This document shows positions 1 to 8,073 of a stretch of 64,000 nt of DNA, piece after piece. The stretch's first letter is position 1, and the number at the start of each line of letters is the position of its first letter. This DNA is from M3007 sp964550795 (GTDB lineage: Bacteria; Bacteroidota; Bacteroidia; Chitinophagales; Saprospiraceae): NCBI GenBank assembly GCA_964550795.1, contig CAZKBH010000016.1:21736-85735 (forward strand), given 5' to 3'. The translations under genes were made by a program, and so were the position numbers. Under the pieces are notes generated by a model. It was not told where the DNA came from and did not search any database. It worked only from the letters and a program-made list of their open reading frames with translations.

Positions 1-1
1 T

Positions 2-157
2 GACTGGCGTTTGGTACGCAACTGGCTGCAAGCGGTCTCGCAACGCAAACCCGAGCTACTCACGTCCACGATTGACGCCTCCATCGAAAGTCATGTAATG
101 GGCTTTATGGCGGAAAAAAGTCGGAAAACAGGCAAAATTGAGGCAATTCGGGTCTAA
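2..157 (+). CDS. Gfo/Idh/MocA-type oxidoreductase, C-terminal fragment
   Basis: The window opens inside this gene; only the last 51 codons are present, ending at TAA 155-157. The tail SIESHVMGFMAEKSRKTG resembles the C-terminal helix of Gfo/Idh/MocA NAD(P)-dependent sugar oxidoreductases, where a Ser-His followed by a Phe-Ala-Glu-x-Ser-Arg stretch closes the protein. The Rossmann domain and the catalytic Lys lie upstream, outside the window, so substrate and activity cannot be judged. It converges on gmhA, which is on the other strand 63 bases away. The family call rests on a short tail only. Confidence 0.6.
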   Translation, partial: DWRLVRNWLQAVSQRKPELLTSTIDASIESHVMGFMAEKSRKTGKIEAIRV

Positions 158-220
158 AATCAGCTTGTTACTGCCAGCAAAAGCGACATTTAGGTGCTGG
201 GCCGAACGATCGGCGGTGTT

Positions 221-817
221 TTAAAGGCTCGCAGGAGTCTGCGGACTAAACATCGTTTGTTCGATATATTGGCAAAGGATGTGGCCGAGCAAAATATGGG
301 CTTCCTGAATGCGGGGGGTATCGTTGGAAGGCACGTTGAGCAAAACGTCGCAATGCGCGGCCATTTTTCCGCCGGTGGCGCCCGTAAATCCGAGGATCAA
401 CATACCCTTGCTTTTGCCCATTTCAATGGCATTCAGGATGTTTTGCGAATTGCCGGAAGTGCTTAGGGCAACCAGGACATCTCCTGGCTTCCCGGCAGCC
501 TGTACCATTCGGGCAAAGACCGCATCGTAACCATAGTCGTTGGCCACGGCGGTGACGTAGGAGGAGTTCACGTGGAGTGCCTCGGCATAGAGCGGCGGCC
601 GATCCAGGTAAAACCGCCCGGAAAGTTCCGCCGCAATGTGTTGGGCATCCGCCGCGCTTCCACCATTACCGCAGAAAAGGGATTTGCCACCTTTTTGGAA
701 GGATTCGCAGAGTAATTGCCCGGCTTTTGCTATTTTTTCCAAAAACGCCGCATCAGCCAGCATGGCTTGTTTGACGGCAATGCTCTCGCGGATGGAATTT
801 TGAACTAGTGTATGCAT
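221..817 (-). CDS. gmhA: Phosphoheptose isomerase (sedoheptulose-7-phosphate isomerase)
   Basis: 198-residue SIS-domain protein. GmhA converts D-sedoheptulose 7-phosphate to D-glycero-D-manno-heptose 7-phosphate, the first step towards ADP-heptose for the lipopolysaccharide core; it is cytosolic. Visible motifs are CGNGGSAADAQHIAAEL (residues 49-65, phosphate-binding loop plus the catalytic Glu of the family) and LSTSGNSQNI near residue 120 (second phosphate loop), with a late HILLGHIL helix carrying the usual His. Length matches the family (about 190-200). The ATG at 817 lies close to the divergent acetyltransferase gene, so the two share a very short promoter region. No other heptose genes are adjacent. 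Confidence 0.92.
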   Translation of the reverse strand: MHTLVQNSIRESIAVKQAMLADAAFLEKIAKAGQLLCESFQKGGKSLFCGNGGSAADAQHIAAELSGRFYLDRPPLYAEALHVNSSYVTAVANDYGYDAVFARMVQAAGKPGDVLVALSTSGNSQNILNAIEMGKSKGMLILGFTGATGGKMAAHCDVLLNVPSNDTPRIQEAHILLGHILCQYIEQTMFSPQTPASL

Positions 818-852
818 CGTGATTGAAAAAACTTCCTGAATCTTGTCCGATC

Positions 853-1380
853 ATGTTACAAACCGAACGACTTTTTTTGATACCCGCCAATTTGCCCATG
901 TTGGAGGCGATTGCATCCGAAGATTGGGCCGCCCTTTCTGCGTTGTTGGGCGGGGTTGATTTTGCGGATCACTGGCTTCATTTCCCGGAGGCAATGATCT
1001 GGATGCGCGATTTTTTGCGAGAGCACGAAACCGACCTGGGTTGGTGGAATTACCTCATCGTGCACCGTCGCGATGTCCGGCTCATTGGCACTTGCGGCTA
1101 CAAAGGTACGCCGAGCCTCGCAGGAGAGGTTGAAATTGGGTATGAGATTGCAGAGGCCTATCAAGGACAAGGCCTGGCCACAGAGGCGGCACGGGCTTTA
1201 ACGGAATATGCCTTCCAACATGAGTCTGTAAAATTGGTAATGGCCCACACGCTCGCCGAAAAAAATGCGTCGAATCATTTGCTCCAAAAGCTTGGTTTTC
1301 AGTTCATTGGGGAGCATGTGGACATAGAGGACGGGACGATATGGGAGTGGAGGATTGAAAGAACGGGGCATGGTTCGTAA
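853..1380 (+). CDS. GNAT family N-acetyltransferase (RimJ/RimL-like)
   Basis: 175-residue protein with the classic opening MLQTERLFLIPAN of RimJ/RimL-like acetyltransferases, which use acetyl-CoA to acetylate an N-terminal or small-molecule amine. The acetyl-CoA pyrophosphate loop is at EIAEAYQGQGLATEA (Q/R-x-x-G-x-G/A pattern), and the usual AHTLAEKNASNHLLQKLGF segment follows, with the conserved Asn-x-x-S and K-x-G-F signature. I chose the ATG at 853 because the protein then begins exactly as the family does; a longer frame would need a TTG at 823. It is divergent from gmhA. Substrate unknown. Confidence 0.85.
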   Translation: MLQTERLFLIPANLPMLEAIASEDWAALSALLGGVDFADHWLHFPEAMIWMRDFLREHETDLGWWNYLIVHRRDVRLIGTCGYKGTPSLAGEVEIGYEIAEAYQGQGLATEAARALTEYAFQHESVKLVMAHTLAEKNASNHLLQKLGFQFIGEHVDIEDGTIWEWRIERTGHGS

Positions 1381-1450
1381 TCTTTTTGGTTATTTTGCAG
1401 GGCGAAACCACAACTTTACTTTTTGCAGCGAGACATTTAGATTCAATTAA

Positions 1451-2410
1451 ATGAATATCAACGACATAACCTCCACCGGCTTAAAGGCCACCCGCGATGG
1501 CTTCGGCCAGGGCTTGCTCGAAGCAGGTCGCCAAAACCCAAACATCGTCGGGCTTACCGCCGATTTGATGGAAAGTCTGCAAATGCAGCATTTTCAAAAG
1601 GAATTCCCCGAGCGTTTTTTCCAAATCGGTATTGCCGAGGCCAATATGATTGGCATTGCGGCCGGTTTGGCTACGGCAGGGAAAATCCCTTTCACGGGTA
1701 CATTTGCCAATTTCTCCACGGGGCGTGTGTACGACCAAATTCGACAAAGCGTAGCTTATTCGGATAAAAACGTGAAAATATGCGCCTCCCACGCAGGTGT
1801 TACCCTCGGGGAAGACGGCGCCACCCACCAAATCCTCGAAGACATCGGCATGATGCGCATGCTGCCCGGTATGACGGTGATCAATCCCTGCGACTTCCAC
1901 CAGACCAAGGCGGCCACCTTGGCCATCGCAGCACATCACGGACCTGTTTACCTGCGTTTCGGTCGTCCGGCATGGCCCATGTTTACTGAAAATCTGAAGT
2001 TTGAGATTGGAAAAGCCCTGTTGTTGGCTACTGGAACCGATCTGACCATTTTTGCCACCGGGCACCTGGTCTGGACCGCCGTGGAAGCAGCACAAGAACT
2101 GGCCGCCCAAGGCATCTCCTGCGAGGTCATCAACATCCATACCATCAAACCCTTAGACACGGAAGCCATTCTGGATTCCGTCAGCAAAACCCGCGCCGTG
2201 GTGGTGGCCGAAGAGCATCAGCGCAACGGCGGTCTGGGCGATGCCATTGCCAATCTGCTGGCGCACAAAATGCCAACGCCTATGGAATATGTAGGAGTAA
2301 ACGATTCCTTCGGAGAAAGTGGAAAACCCGCTGAATTGCTGGACAAATACGGGCTGGGCAAGAAGGACGTGCTTTGGGCGGTGAAGGATTTGTTGGATCG
2401 CAAAAAATAA
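1451..2410 (+). CDS. Transketolase, C-terminal (pyrimidine-binding plus C) subunit
   Basis: 319 residues. It resembles the split transketolase C-terminal subunit: a thiamine-diphosphate pyrimidine-binding domain (about residues 10-170, with QIGIAEANMIGIAAGLA carrying the Glu that activates the cofactor) and a transketolase C domain (about 190-315). Known role: with an N-terminal subunit it transfers two-carbon units between sugar phosphates in the pentose phosphate pathway. The partner subunit (pyrophosphate-binding half) is normally encoded next door but is not in this window, because the upstream neighbour is an acetyltransferase. A 1-deoxyxylulose-5-phosphate-synthase-like half enzyme is the main alternative. 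A strong terminator follows. Confidence 0.88.
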   Translation: MNINDITSTGLKATRDGFGQGLLEAGRQNPNIVGLTADLMESLQMQHFQKEFPERFFQIGIAEANMIGIAAGLATAGKIPFTGTFANFSTGRVYDQIRQSVAYSDKNVKICASHAGVTLGEDGATHQILEDIGMMRMLPGMTVINPCDFHQTKAATLAIAAHHGPVYLRFGRPAWPMFTENLKFEIGKALLLATGTDLTIFATGHLVWTAVEAAQELAAQGISCEVINIHTIKPLDTEAILDSVSKTRAVVVAEEHQRNGGLGDAIANLLAHKMPTPMEYVGVNDSFGESGKPAELLDKYGLGKKDVLWAVKDLLDRKK

Positions 2411-2450
2411 TACAGGGCCGAATGGGGTTTCCCCGTAAATAGCTTTAAAA

Positions 2451-2487
2451 CAGCCCACCAGAATAAAATCTGGTTGGCTGTTTTTTA
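2451..2487 (+). terminator. Rho-independent terminator after the transketolase subunit gene
   Basis: Arms CAGCCcACCAG and CTGGTtGGCTG form an 11-bp stem with one mismatch and an eight-base loop, followed by TTTTTTATTT. It lies 40 bases after the stop codon. Confidence 0.85.
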
Positions 2488-2584
2488 TTTCTGTTTGAAA
2501 GGGGACACTTTTAGTCGAATCAGCGTTTATGCCTAAAGACCTCGGAGAGGTCAACGTTTGTATCACCCTCATCTTCCAATCATC

Positions 2585-3574
2585 ATGAAAAAGAAAATAT
2601 CCCTTTTGGTCTACGGATTCACTTTAATTTTGATCTGGGGTATTTGTTTTTTAGGTGCTGGAATGGCAGACGCCAATACGGCTGCAATGGGCTTAATCTT
2701 TACTCCTTTAAGCGTATATTTCCTACAAAAAGAATATGATTTTAAATTAAGCCTGTCGGATAAATGGGCCATCATGATTCTTCCAACCCTGTATCTGTGT
2801 AGCCTTTATTATATACTATACGACCAAAATTATTTTAGAATGCGTTCTTATAATTTTGTAGCATTTTATCAGGTGTTATTCTATCTACACATCATCAATC
2901 CCATTACGATTGCCTTTATCGTGTTGGTCCTGGGATTAACCAAACTTAAAGATTTGACCAACCCCAGAAACATCTTCATTTTTGCCTCCATTGCCATCTT
3001 TTATGCCTATTTCTTCATGTTTACCTGGAAAAATAGCTGGACGGGGGGACGGCAGGTCAGTTTTGACACCGAAAAGCCTAAAAAAGCAGGCGTACAGAAT
3101 CAGGCCGATTCGACCTTATATTCAGCTATTAACCTGGCCGATTTTTCATTCATCAACCCAAGCCTAGATACGGTGACCTTGCTGGATGATTCAGGCAAAT
3201 ATATTCTCCTGGAAACTTGGGCAGAAACCTGCCCTCCTTGTATAAAGGCCATGAATGAACTGCCCAGTTTTTATCGTTCTGTTGAAGATAAACTAAGGGT
3301 TTATTATGTCTATGAACACCGAAAAGCGAGCGTCAGGCGGAATTTTGAAAAAATATTTTCCTTCAAGGAAATTAAAGACAAATCTAAAATGCTCGTTGAC
3401 ATTGACCAGGAATTATACCATGCCCTCAATATGAAGGGTTATCCCTATTTCTTACTCTTTGACTCCAAGGGTAAACTGGTACATACCATTTACGGATATG
3501 GAGATAAAGACAGATTTATTGCTCAAATCTCAGCATACATACAGACGGGGCAAAGTGGTGGCCCCCAACGGTAA
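2585..3574 (+). CDS. Membrane protein with C-terminal thioredoxin-like domain, copy 1
   Basis: 329 residues from ATG 2585. The first 150 residues hold about four or five hydrophobic segments (roughly 5-25, 35-48, 62-80, 93-118, 128-147). A linker then leads to a soluble thioredoxin-fold domain with the motif LLETWAETCPPCIKAMNEL (Cys216 and Cys219, CPPC active site) and a YPYFLLFDSKGKLVHTIYGY strand/cis-Pro region. This suggests an envelope thiol-disulfide oxidoreductase of the TlpA/ResA type carried on its own membrane domain; partner and orientation are unknown. It is followed after 46 bases by a near-copy of equal length. A longer frame would need a TTG 27 bases upstream, so I kept the ATG, which both copies share. 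Confidence 0.75.
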   Translation: MKKKISLLVYGFTLILIWGICFLGAGMADANTAAMGLIFTPLSVYFLQKEYDFKLSLSDKWAIMILPTLYLCSLYYILYDQNYFRMRSYNFVAFYQVLFYLHIINPITIAFIVLVLGLTKLKDLTNPRNIFIFASIAIFYAYFFMFTWKNSWTGGRQVSFDTEKPKKAGVQNQADSTLYSAINLADFSFINPSLDTVTLLDDSGKYILLETWAETCPPCIKAMNELPSFYRSVEDKLRVYYVYEHRKASVRRNFEKIFSFKEIKDKSKMLVDIDQELYHALNMKGYPYFLLFDSKGKLVHTIYGYGDKDRFIAQISAYIQTGQSGGPQR

Positions 3575-3620
3575 GCGTACATTTAATGCCACATTCAGTC
3601 ACCCCCATCTTCTAATCTTT

Positions 3621-4610
3621 ATGAAAAAGAAAATTTCCTTTCTAATCTACGGATTCGTTTTGGTCACGATATGGAGCAGCTGTTTTTTAATATTTGGAAT
3701 GGCAGACTCCTATACGGCTGCAATGGGCTTAATCTTTACTCCTTTAAGCGTATATTTCCTGCAGAAGGAATATGATTTTAAATTAAGCCTGTCGGATAAA
3801 TGGGCCATCCTGATTCTTCCAACCCTGTATCTTTGTAGCTTCTATTATATACTATACGACCAAAATTATTTTAGAATGCGTTCTTATAATTTTGTAGCAT
3901 TTTATCAGGTCTTATTCTATCTACAAATCATCAATCCCTTAACTATTGCCTTTATCGTATTGGTCCTGGGATTAACCAAACTTAAGGACTTGACCAACCC
4001 CAGAAACATCTTCATTTTCGCCTCTATTGCCATCTTTTATGCCTATTTTTTCATGTTTACCTGGAAAAACAGCTGGATTGGGGGACGGCAAGTCAGTTTT
4101 GATACTGAAACACCTAAAAAAGCAGGCGTACAAAATCAGGCCGATTCGACCCTATATTCTGATATTAACCTGGCCGAATTTTCTTTCATCAACACAAGCC
4201 TGGATACAGTGACCTTGCTGGATGATTCAGGCAAATATATTCTCCTGGAAACTTGGGCAGAAACCTGCCCTCCTTGTATAAAGGCCATGAATGAACTGCC
4301 CAGTTTTTATCGTTCTGTTGAAGATAAACTAAGGGTTTATTATGTCTATGAACACCGAAAAGCGAGCGTCAGGCGGAATTTTGAAAAAATATTTTCCTTC
4401 AAGGAAATTAAAGACAAATCTAAAATGCTCGTTGACATTGACCAGGAATTATACCATGCCCTCAATATGAAGGGTTATCCCTATTTCTTACTCTTTGACT
4501 CCAAGGGTAAACTGGTACATACCATTTACGGATATGGAGATAAAGACAGATTTATTGCTCAAATCTCAGCATACATACAGACGGGGCAGGGTAGTGGCCC
4601 GCAGCAGTAA
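3621..4610 (+). CDS. Membrane protein with C-terminal thioredoxin-like domain, copy 2
   Basis: Second copy of the preceding gene, again exactly 329 residues from an ATG in the same context (MKKKIS). The membrane half differs at scattered residues (for instance WSSCFLIFGMADSYTA against WGICFLGAGMADANTA), whereas the thioredoxin half, including CPPC, is identical in protein and essentially in DNA. The role is presumably the same: a membrane-anchored thiol-disulfide exchange protein. The pattern (diverged 5' half, identical 3' half) points to an older duplication followed by gene conversion, or to a fresh duplication whose first half is being selected. A bidirectional terminator follows, shared with citrate synthase on the other strand. 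Confidence 0.75.
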   Translation: MKKKISFLIYGFVLVTIWSSCFLIFGMADSYTAAMGLIFTPLSVYFLQKEYDFKLSLSDKWAILILPTLYLCSFYYILYDQNYFRMRSYNFVAFYQVLFYLQIINPLTIAFIVLVLGLTKLKDLTNPRNIFIFASIAIFYAYFFMFTWKNSWIGGRQVSFDTETPKKAGVQNQADSTLYSDINLAEFSFINTSLDTVTLLDDSGKYILLETWAETCPPCIKAMNELPSFYRSVEDKLRVYYVYEHRKASVRRNFEKIFSFKEIKDKSKMLVDIDQELYHALNMKGYPYFLLFDSKGKLVHTIYGYGDKDRFIAQISAYIQTGQGSGPQQ

Positions 4611-4627
4611 GCGCTCCAAAAAAAAAC

Positions 4628-4681
4628 GGGCACATAGAAAACACCGCGATACTTTACGGTGTAGTCTATGTGCCCTATTTT
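4628..4681. terminator. Bidirectional terminator between the thioredoxin-like gene and citrate synthase
   Basis: A long stem with arms GGGCACATAGA and TCTATGTGCCC and an inner CACCG/CGGTG pairing. It is followed by tattttatt on the plus strand and by TTTTTTTT on the minus strand, so it can serve both converging genes. Confidence 0.8.
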
Positions 4682-4721
4682 ATTCAGGACAGTCCTGATA
4701 TTCAGCAGGATCTATTCCATC

Positions 4722-6053
4722 CTATTCCTCTTCTGTTTTTAATTTTCCCTCTTTGGCCAAATACTCTTTCACCCAGGCGGTTGTGACCGATTTTGGGCGT
4801 TCAAGTGGAAGGTTGAGTGCGCGTGCCCAGCATTGTGCGGCCAAAACACCCAGAGAGCGGCTCACGCCGAAGAGTACCGTGTAGAAGTTGTACTGTGTGA
4901 GGCCGTAGTGGATGAGTACGGCGCCGGAGTGCGCATCCACATTCGGCCAGGGGTTTTTGACCTTGCCCAGGCTGCTGAGGATGGGCGGTACCACATCAAA
5001 AATTTTCCAAACGACCTTTACGAGATCATCTTCTGGCACATTGTCCTCGCAGAATTGGCGCTGTGCCATGTAGCGCGGGTCCGGTTTGCGCAGCACGGCG
5101 TGTCCGTAACCCGGGATGACCCGACCGCTGGCAAGGGTACTTTTTACGTATTCACCAATCTGTTCGCGGGTCGGTTTGCTGGTGCCCAGGGTGTCCACCA
5201 TCTTCTGAATCCAGCGGATAACTTCCTGATTCGCAAGGCCGTGGAGCGGACCTGCCAGGGCATTCATGGCCGCAGAAAGCGAAAGATAAGGGTCGCTGAG
5301 GGTAGAACCCACCAGGTGCGTGGTGTGTGCAGATGCATTCCCACCCTCGTGATCGGCGTGGATCGTGAGGAACAAACGCATGTATTCTTTCAGTCCATCA
5401 TCGTCGTATCCGAGCATGTGCGCGAAATTCGCTCCCCAGTCCAGGGAGATATCGGGCAGCAGGTGGTCACCTTTGTGATACACGCGACGGAAAATATACG
5501 CTGCCAACCGAGGGAGCCGCGCGATGAGGTTCATGGTGTCCTCATAGGTTGCGTCCCAGTATTCGGAGCGCGTCATGCCCATGGTATAACGTTGGGCAAA
5601 CACACTGGTGTTCTGCATGGCGAGGATACCCACGGAAAGTTGGGTCATCGGGTGTGCGTCCACAGGCAGGGAGTCCACGGCACGGAACACGTGTTCTGGT
5701 ACATTGGCGCGGCGGACCCAGTTTTCGGTGAGCCATTTAACTTGCTCAGGCGTTGGGATCTCACCCACCAGCATCAGCCAGAAAAGGCCTTCCGGGAGTG
5801 GTTCTTTGCCATTTTTGGCGCGTGGAAGTTTTTCGCGGAGTTCAGGAATGGAATAACCACGGAAACGGATGCCTTCTTCCGGATCAAGCAGGGAAGGCTC
5901 CCAGATCATGCTTGTGATGTCGCGCATTCCACCATACGCTTGTTCCAGTGCAACGTCGTCAATTTTGACGTTACCGTGCTCTTTGAGCAGTTCTTTGACC
6001 TCTTTGGAGAGGGCTTGTGCTTTTTCAGCAAAAAGTTGCTTTAGTAAATCCAT
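4722..6053 (-). CDS. gltA: Citrate synthase, mitochondrial-type
   Basis: 443 residues. It condenses oxaloacetate and acetyl-CoA to citrate at the entry of the TCA cycle. The catalytic triad of the family is visible: His in GPLHGLANQEV, His in GYGHAVLRKPDPRY and Asp in VDAHSG. The stretches DHEGGNASAHTTHLVGS and GYGHAVLRKPDPRY are much closer to the animal mitochondrial enzyme than to the hexameric NADH-sensitive gltA of E. coli, and the length also fits the mitochondrial type. This type is known in some Bacteroidota, so it is not proof of recent transfer. It stands alone, convergent with the thioredoxin pair; a TAACTTTG element lies 62 bases upstream of the start. Confidence 0.93.
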   Translation of the reverse strand: MDLLKQLFAEKAQALSKEVKELLKEHGNVKIDDVALEQAYGGMRDITSMIWEPSLLDPEEGIRFRGYSIPELREKLPRAKNGKEPLPEGLFWLMLVGEIPTPEQVKWLTENWVRRANVPEHVFRAVDSLPVDAHPMTQLSVGILAMQNTSVFAQRYTMGMTRSEYWDATYEDTMNLIARLPRLAAYIFRRVYHKGDHLLPDISLDWGANFAHMLGYDDDGLKEYMRLFLTIHADHEGGNASAHTTHLVGSTLSDPYLSLSAAMNALAGPLHGLANQEVIRWIQKMVDTLGTSKPTREQIGEYVKSTLASGRVIPGYGHAVLRKPDPRYMAQRQFCEDNVPEDDLVKVVWKIFDVVPPILSSLGKVKNPWPNVDAHSGAVLIHYGLTQYNFYTVLFGVSRSLGVLAAQCWARALNLPLERPKSVTTAWVKEYLAKEGKLKTEEE

Positions 6054-6114
6054 AGAGAGGAAGTCGTAAAATATAGGTTAGGGCGTGGCTTGAGAGGCTT
6101 TTTGAAAGTTTTGG

Positions 6115-6122
6115 CAAAGTTA
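6115..6122 (-). promoter_or_regulatory. Possible -7 element for citrate synthase
   Basis: On the minus strand this reads TAACTTTG, matching the Bacteroidota TAnnTTTG consensus, 62 bases before the start codon. I see no convincing TTTG -33 partner at the normal spacing. Confidence 0.35.
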
Positions 6123-6241
6123 GAACAAGTGAACTGCCTTATTTTCCTAAAGTTCAAAAGTTTGGAAAGTTTTGTGCTTTCAAAAAGCCAAACGACTTTC
6201 GCAACCGGAATTATTCTTCACTCAAAATAAAACAACCAACC

Positions 6242-7072
6242 ATGATCGGACGAAATCAAAGGGGCGGGCTTCGCATCTCACCTACTATCCTAGTTGCCGC
6301 CGTGATGGCGAGTTTTGCGCTCTGCAAATATTATGGCCAAAGCTCTGTGAATGAACTCACGGGTGAAAAACAACACATTTCCATAACTCCAGCACAGGAA
6401 ATCGCCATGGGGCTGGAAAGTGCGCCGCAAATGGCGCAGGAAATGGGTGGTTTGAGTCGAAATCAACAGGCGGCGGCCATTGTCAAACAAGTAGGACAAA
6501 AAGTGGTGCAAAACTCCGCTGCATCCCGCACGCCTTACCGATACGATTTTCACCTGCTCGCCGATGCGCAGACCATCAATGCATTTGCACTGCCCGGCGG
6601 ACAAGTTTTTATTACCGAAGGATTGCTGTTTCGACTGACGAAAGACGGAAAAAACCTCCATGAAGATATGCTTGCCGGGGTTTTGGGGCACGAGGTAGCC
6701 CACGTGGTGGCCCGGCACAGCGCCGAAAGGCTCGCACAAATGGAACTGGCACAAGGGCTGACGGGCGCAGCTACCATGGCCACCTATGATCCTTCCAACC
6801 CCAATTCAGGCTATATCGCGCAGTCTGTGGCCAATATGATTCAAATGAAATACGGTCGAGACCAGGAACTTCAGAGCGATTATCTGGGGGTTCGGTTTAT
6901 GTTGGAAGCTGGTTATGATCCCGAGAATCTGGTGGATGTGATGGAAATTCTCAAACAAGCCGGAGGTCCGAACAGAACCCCGGAGTTCCAAAGCACACAC
7001 CCGGATCCGGAGAATAGGAAGGAAGCCATTCAGGCCGCCATTCAGGAGTGGCGGGGTAAATTGGGGCGTTGA
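6242..7072 (+). CDS. M48 family zinc metalloprotease
   Basis: 276 residues. The N-terminal hydrophobic stretch (about 13-28) suggests a signal anchor. The zinc-binding motif HEVAHVVARH (HExxH at 150-154) and a downstream RDQELQSDYLGVRFM segment supplying the third ligand Glu place it in peptidase family M48 (BepA/LoiP/Oma1-like), which handles misfolded envelope proteins. TINAFALPGGQVFITEGLL is the conserved strand before the active site. The C terminus STHPDPENRKEAI is the usual STHP-x-x-x-x-R motif of the family. It probably acts in the periplasm. It is followed by the dehydrogenase gene on the same strand after 84 bases, but a separate -7 element lies between them. Confidence 0.88.
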   Translation: MIGRNQRGGLRISPTILVAAVMASFALCKYYGQSSVNELTGEKQHISITPAQEIAMGLESAPQMAQEMGGLSRNQQAAAIVKQVGQKVVQNSAASRTPYRYDFHLLADAQTINAFALPGGQVFITEGLLFRLTKDGKNLHEDMLAGVLGHEVAHVVARHSAERLAQMELAQGLTGAATMATYDPSNPNSGYIAQSVANMIQMKYGRDQELQSDYLGVRFMLEAGYDPENLVDVMEILKQAGGPNRTPEFQSTHPDPENRKEAIQAAIQEWRGKLGR

Positions 7073-7100
7073 TCTATGGCGCACTCCTCGCGGAAGTGAA

Positions 7101-7108
7101 TACTTTTG
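7101..7108 (+). promoter_or_regulatory. Possible -7 promoter element before the hydroxybutyryl-CoA dehydrogenase gene
   Basis: TACTTTTG fits TAnnTTTG and sits 48 bases before the ATG at 7157. No clear -33 TTTG is seen at normal spacing. Confidence 0.35.
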
Positions 7109-7156
7109 CGCCGCCGAAGCAAGACATCGGCAGGCAACCTAACAACAGATAAAATC

Positions 7157-8044
7157 ATGCAGCACATCACCGTAATTGGAAGTGGAACCATGGGCAACGG
7201 CATTGCCCACGTATTTGCCCAAAATGGGTTTAACGTAACCCTCGTGGACGTATCCGCCCCGGCACTGGAGCGGGCACTGGTCACCATTGGTAAAAATCTC
7301 GACCGACAAGTCGCAAAAGGAACCCTGACGGAAACGCAGAAGGCCGATACTTTGGGTCGTATCCACCCGATGACGGATGTCCGGGCGGGAGTGGCCAACG
7401 CGGATTTGGTGGTCGAAGCGGCCACGGAAAACGTCTCCCTGAAACTCAAAATATTCACGGATGTTGACCAACATGCGCCGCCAGCCGCCATTTTGGCAAC
7501 CAACACTTCCAGCATCAGCATTACCCAAATCGCGGCAGCTACACAGCGCCCGACGCAGGTAATCGGAATGCACTTCATGAACCCGGTGCCGGTGATGAAA
7601 CTGGTGGAGGTGATTCGTGGTTACGCTACCTCGGATGAGGTTTGTGAACAAGTGATGTCATTGTCCAAACAACTCGGCAAGGTGCCCGTGGAAGTGAATG
7701 ACTATCCGGGTTTTGTGGCCAACCGAATCCTGATGCCGATGATCAACGAAGCCATTTACACCCTTTATGAGGGCGTGAGCGGGGTGGAAGAAATTGATAC
7801 GGTCATGAAACTGGGCATGGCACACCCGATGGGGCCGCTGCAATTGGCTGATTTTATCGGCTTGGACGTTTGTTTGTCCATTTTACGCGTGCTTCAGGAC
7901 GGTTTTGGAAATCCCAAATACGCGCCTTGCCCATTGCTTGTAAATATGGTGACCGCCGGAAAACTCGGTGCTAAAAGCGGCGAAGGGTTTTACACCCATA
8001 CGCCCGGCTCGAAAGATTTGGTGGTTTCGGCGCGTTTTAAATAG
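7157..8044 (+). CDS. 3-hydroxybutyryl-CoA dehydrogenase
   Basis: 295 residues. NAD(P)-dependent oxidation of 3-hydroxyacyl-CoA, or the reverse acetoacetyl-CoA reduction, in the cytosol. The N-terminal Rossmann fold shows GSGTMGNGIAHVFAQNG; the family active site shows ATNTSSISIT, then GMHFMNPVPVMKLVEVI with the catalytic His and Glu. The C-terminal helical domain (about residues 185-285) begins at NDYPGFVANRILMPMINEA and ends with KSGEGFYTH, as in Hbd/PaaH. Length is the usual 280-295. I used the ATG at 7157, since the family starts directly with the strand I-T-V-I-G; a longer frame would need an upstream TTG. The enoyl-CoA hydratase at 46004-46780 could act in the same kind of pathway but is not linked. 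Confidence 0.92.
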   Translation: MQHITVIGSGTMGNGIAHVFAQNGFNVTLVDVSAPALERALVTIGKNLDRQVAKGTLTETQKADTLGRIHPMTDVRAGVANADLVVEAATENVSLKLKIFTDVDQHAPPAAILATNTSSISITQIAAATQRPTQVIGMHFMNPVPVMKLVEVIRGYATSDEVCEQVMSLSKQLGKVPVEVNDYPGFVANRILMPMINEAIYTLYEGVSGVEEIDTVMKLGMAHPMGPLQLADFIGLDVCLSILRVLQDGFGNPKYAPCPLLVNMVTAGKLGAKSGEGFYTHTPGSKDLVVSARFK

Positions 8045-8073
8045 TGCAAGTCGGAAAACCATGCTGAATTTTC

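Larger units (their letters stand above)
2585..4610 (+). repeat. Tandem gene duplication, 1036-bp period
   Basis: Two direct copies offset by 1036 bp. By eye the stretch 3173-3551 matches 4209-4587 without a difference, while 2585-3170 against 3621-4206 carries both synonymous and amino-acid-changing substitutions. The sequence before each start (caccctcatcttccaatcat against cacccccatcttctaatctt) is also related, so the leader was duplicated with the gene. Confidence 0.9.

Noticed and set aside
4833..6044. Long open frame on the plus strand opposite citrate synthase
   Set aside because: It is the antisense of an unmistakable citrate synthase; its His/Cys-rich protein shows no family features. 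Antisense frames of this length arise in GC-biased codon use.
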